This document shows positions 17,383-18,674 of a DNA stretch of 18,674 bases, one piece after another. The notes beneath the pieces were generated by a model. It searched no databases and was not told the origin of the DNA. It was given only the letters and a program-made list of their open reading frames with translations. The translations under genes were made by a program, and so were the position numbers. Numbering within the stretch: position 1 is the stretch's first letter; every line of letters begins with the position of its first letter. Origin of the DNA: Spongospora subterranea (lineage: Eukaryota > Endomyxa > Phytomyxea > Plasmodiophorida > Plasmodiophoridae); NCBI GenBank assembly GCA_900404475.1, contig OUQQ01000403.1:2481-21154 (forward strand), in the 5' to 3' direction.

Positions 17383-18674
17383 ATGGTTCGTCTTGGGCAG
17401 GTACAGGCGCTGTTGGAACTGACAGTCGAGGCGGCTCGGGAGGCGGCCCCAGTCGTTGTCCCAGTTAAAAAGAAAAAGAAGGGTAGCTATCGTCGGCGGG
17501 ACGCGGACGGACCCCCACGGGCTGCGGACGGACAGGTCCGCAGTCGAGGATGGATTTTAACTGTTTACAAAGAGCCTTGCGATAATTTAGTAGGTGCGGA
17601 GCAGAAGTTCAGGGATTCCAATGCTCAATATTGGGTATTTGGTCGCGAAGTTTGTCCTACTACGCAACGGCCGCATCTACAAGCGTATATGTATTTTAAA
17701 GCCAAGAAATCCAAGCAAGGAATACTTGATGATTTCTGGCCATGGAAGCCGACTGTTATTGCTGCTCGTGCTGATGCCCTTTGCAATTTTAATTATTGCA
17801 CCAACAAGAATTGTACCTATGAAGAATTTGGTGTCAGGCCCATAACTCAAGAAGAGAAGGGTGAGAACGAGAAGGAGCGTTGGGCGACATCTCGGTCTCT
17901 TGCGAAGCAAGGGAAGCTGGATGATATTGATGATGAGCTGAGTATCAAGTATCATCATCCTTCAAGTCAATTGCCAAGGACGCTCAATTGTCCTTGGTGT
18001 ATCCTACGCTTGATGTTTTAAATAATATCTGGATCGTTGGGCCTCAAGGATGTGGCAAGACGTCAGCGATCTGGAAGATTTTCAGGCAGGTAGATATCTA
18101 TCCAAAGCCATTTAACAAGTGCTGGTATGGTTATTCTTCCGAGCCCGTCGTCCTCATTGATGAGGTTTCGCCTGATGCTTGTAAATTCCTTGGCGTTTAT
18201 ATGAAGCTATGGTCTGACCGATATCCGATCAATGTTAAACAGAAGGGTTTAACCAGGAAGATTCGGCCCCGCCACGTAATTGTTTGTTCTAATTATTCTA
18301 TTGAACAATGTTTTCCCAGTGAGGCTGATTGGGCTCCCCTTCGTAGGCGGTTCAAGGTCATTGATTTCAATCGTTGTTCGCGTTCCACCTTCTGTGGTTG
18401 TCCCTCCTGCAAGCCTTCTTTGTATCCTGGTGCTGCATACGAAAAGGTTGGCGACGTGTGTATGGGTTGGGGTCCCATAGTAGAAAATAAGATTTGTGTT
18501 TTAGCTGTTACAGGAGCTCCTTCTCCTGACAAGATATTATTTGATATTCCGGCTGGTGTCGTCGATGATGTTGTAGCTGTCGCTGAGTGTTCTCCCGTGG
18601 AAAGTCAAGTTTCCGAGCTGGTTGTTCCAAAGTCCGTTCCGGCATGTCCAAATACGCACAAATGGATTGCCTTG
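17383..18674 (+). pseudogene. CRESS-DNA-type Rep (HUH endonuclease plus SF3 helicase), frameshifted and running off the window
   Basis: This is a replication-initiator gene of the circular Rep-encoding ssDNA virus type. The first open frame (17383-18021) has a Lys/Arg-rich N-terminus (VKKKKKGSYRRR), HUH motif I region (GWILTVYKE), motif II (RPHLQAYMYF) and motif III (FNYCTNKN, with Tyr and Lys). Near 17947-17962 the coding signal moves to another frame, consistent with loss of one base. That frame then stays open to the end of the window. It carries Walker A (GPQGCGKT, 18039-18062), Walker B (VVLIDEV), motif C (IVCSNYS), an Arg-rich RRRFKVIDF and an unusual Cys-rich tail. No GT-AG intron of normal size spans the break. 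It is probably an endogenised copy. All catalytic motifs survive, so insertion may be fairly recent, but a sequencing error or programmed frameshift cannot be excluded. Confidence 0.88.

Noticed and set aside
17947..17962. Intron or programmed frameshift joining the two Rep frames
   Set aside because: No GT-AG pair of host-like size removes the break while keeping the conserved sequence, and no slippery heptamer with a clear downstream structure stands out. A one-base indel is simpler, though not proven.

Overview
The window is nuclear DNA from a eukaryote. Six genes can be rebuilt as multi-exon models with short GT-AG introns, 46 to 114 bp and mostly about 50 bp, and in each model all exon phases close exactly. 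An outer-dynein-arm docking protein points to an organism with motile flagella. A Tul1/Dsc-type RING ligase, a GPI mannosyltransferase, several lysosomal-type thioesterases, very tight gene spacing and Harbinger, copia and gypsy debris fit a zoosporic (chytrid-like) fungus. That placement is inference; another flagellated protist is possible.

Layout. Positions 1-7318 hold a minus-strand tandem family of palmitoyl-protein thioesterases (PPT). Copy 1 runs off the left edge, copies 2 and 3 look complete, and two truncated C-terminal remnants lie at about 1142-1293 and 3690-3720. The block 1-1293 is a diverged duplicate of about 5048-6382. A second duplication links about 3395-3720 with 4015-4400. 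Between them lie a decayed copia-type RNase H remnant (about 1430-1960) and unrecognised, broken coding-like sequence (about 2160-2720). Positions 7319-9660 are a transposon graveyard with a possible gypsy RNase H piece and a clear PIF/Harbinger transposase fragment.

Positions 9666-15249 are compact housekeeping sequence. In order they hold an ODA docking-complex coiled-coil protein (minus), a YggS/PROSC PLP-homeostasis protein (minus) whose stop overlaps the coiled-coil start by 14 bp, a divergent intergenic region with repeated CTGTAGTCGC motifs, and a Tul1/Dsc1/FLY-type membrane RING E3 ligase (plus). PIG-M, the first GPI mannosyltransferase (minus, 15249-16943), meets the ligase tail to tail with 38 bp between the stops.

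The right end is the most unusual part. Upstream of PIG-M lie five 18-bp tandem repeats (16990-17079), then about 250 bp crowded with perfect palindromes and hairpins (17098-17342). A CRESS-DNA-virus-type Rep gene follows, with HUH endonuclease and superfamily 3 helicase domains. It keeps all recognisable catalytic motifs, is broken by one apparent frameshift near 17950, and continues past the window edge. This looks like an endogenous single-stranded DNA virus or plasmid element lodged beside a host gene.

Most genes here are independent of each other. Links are limited to the secretory and endomembrane theme: PPT in the lysosome or vacuole, Tul1 in the Golgi or endosome, and PIG-M in the ER.
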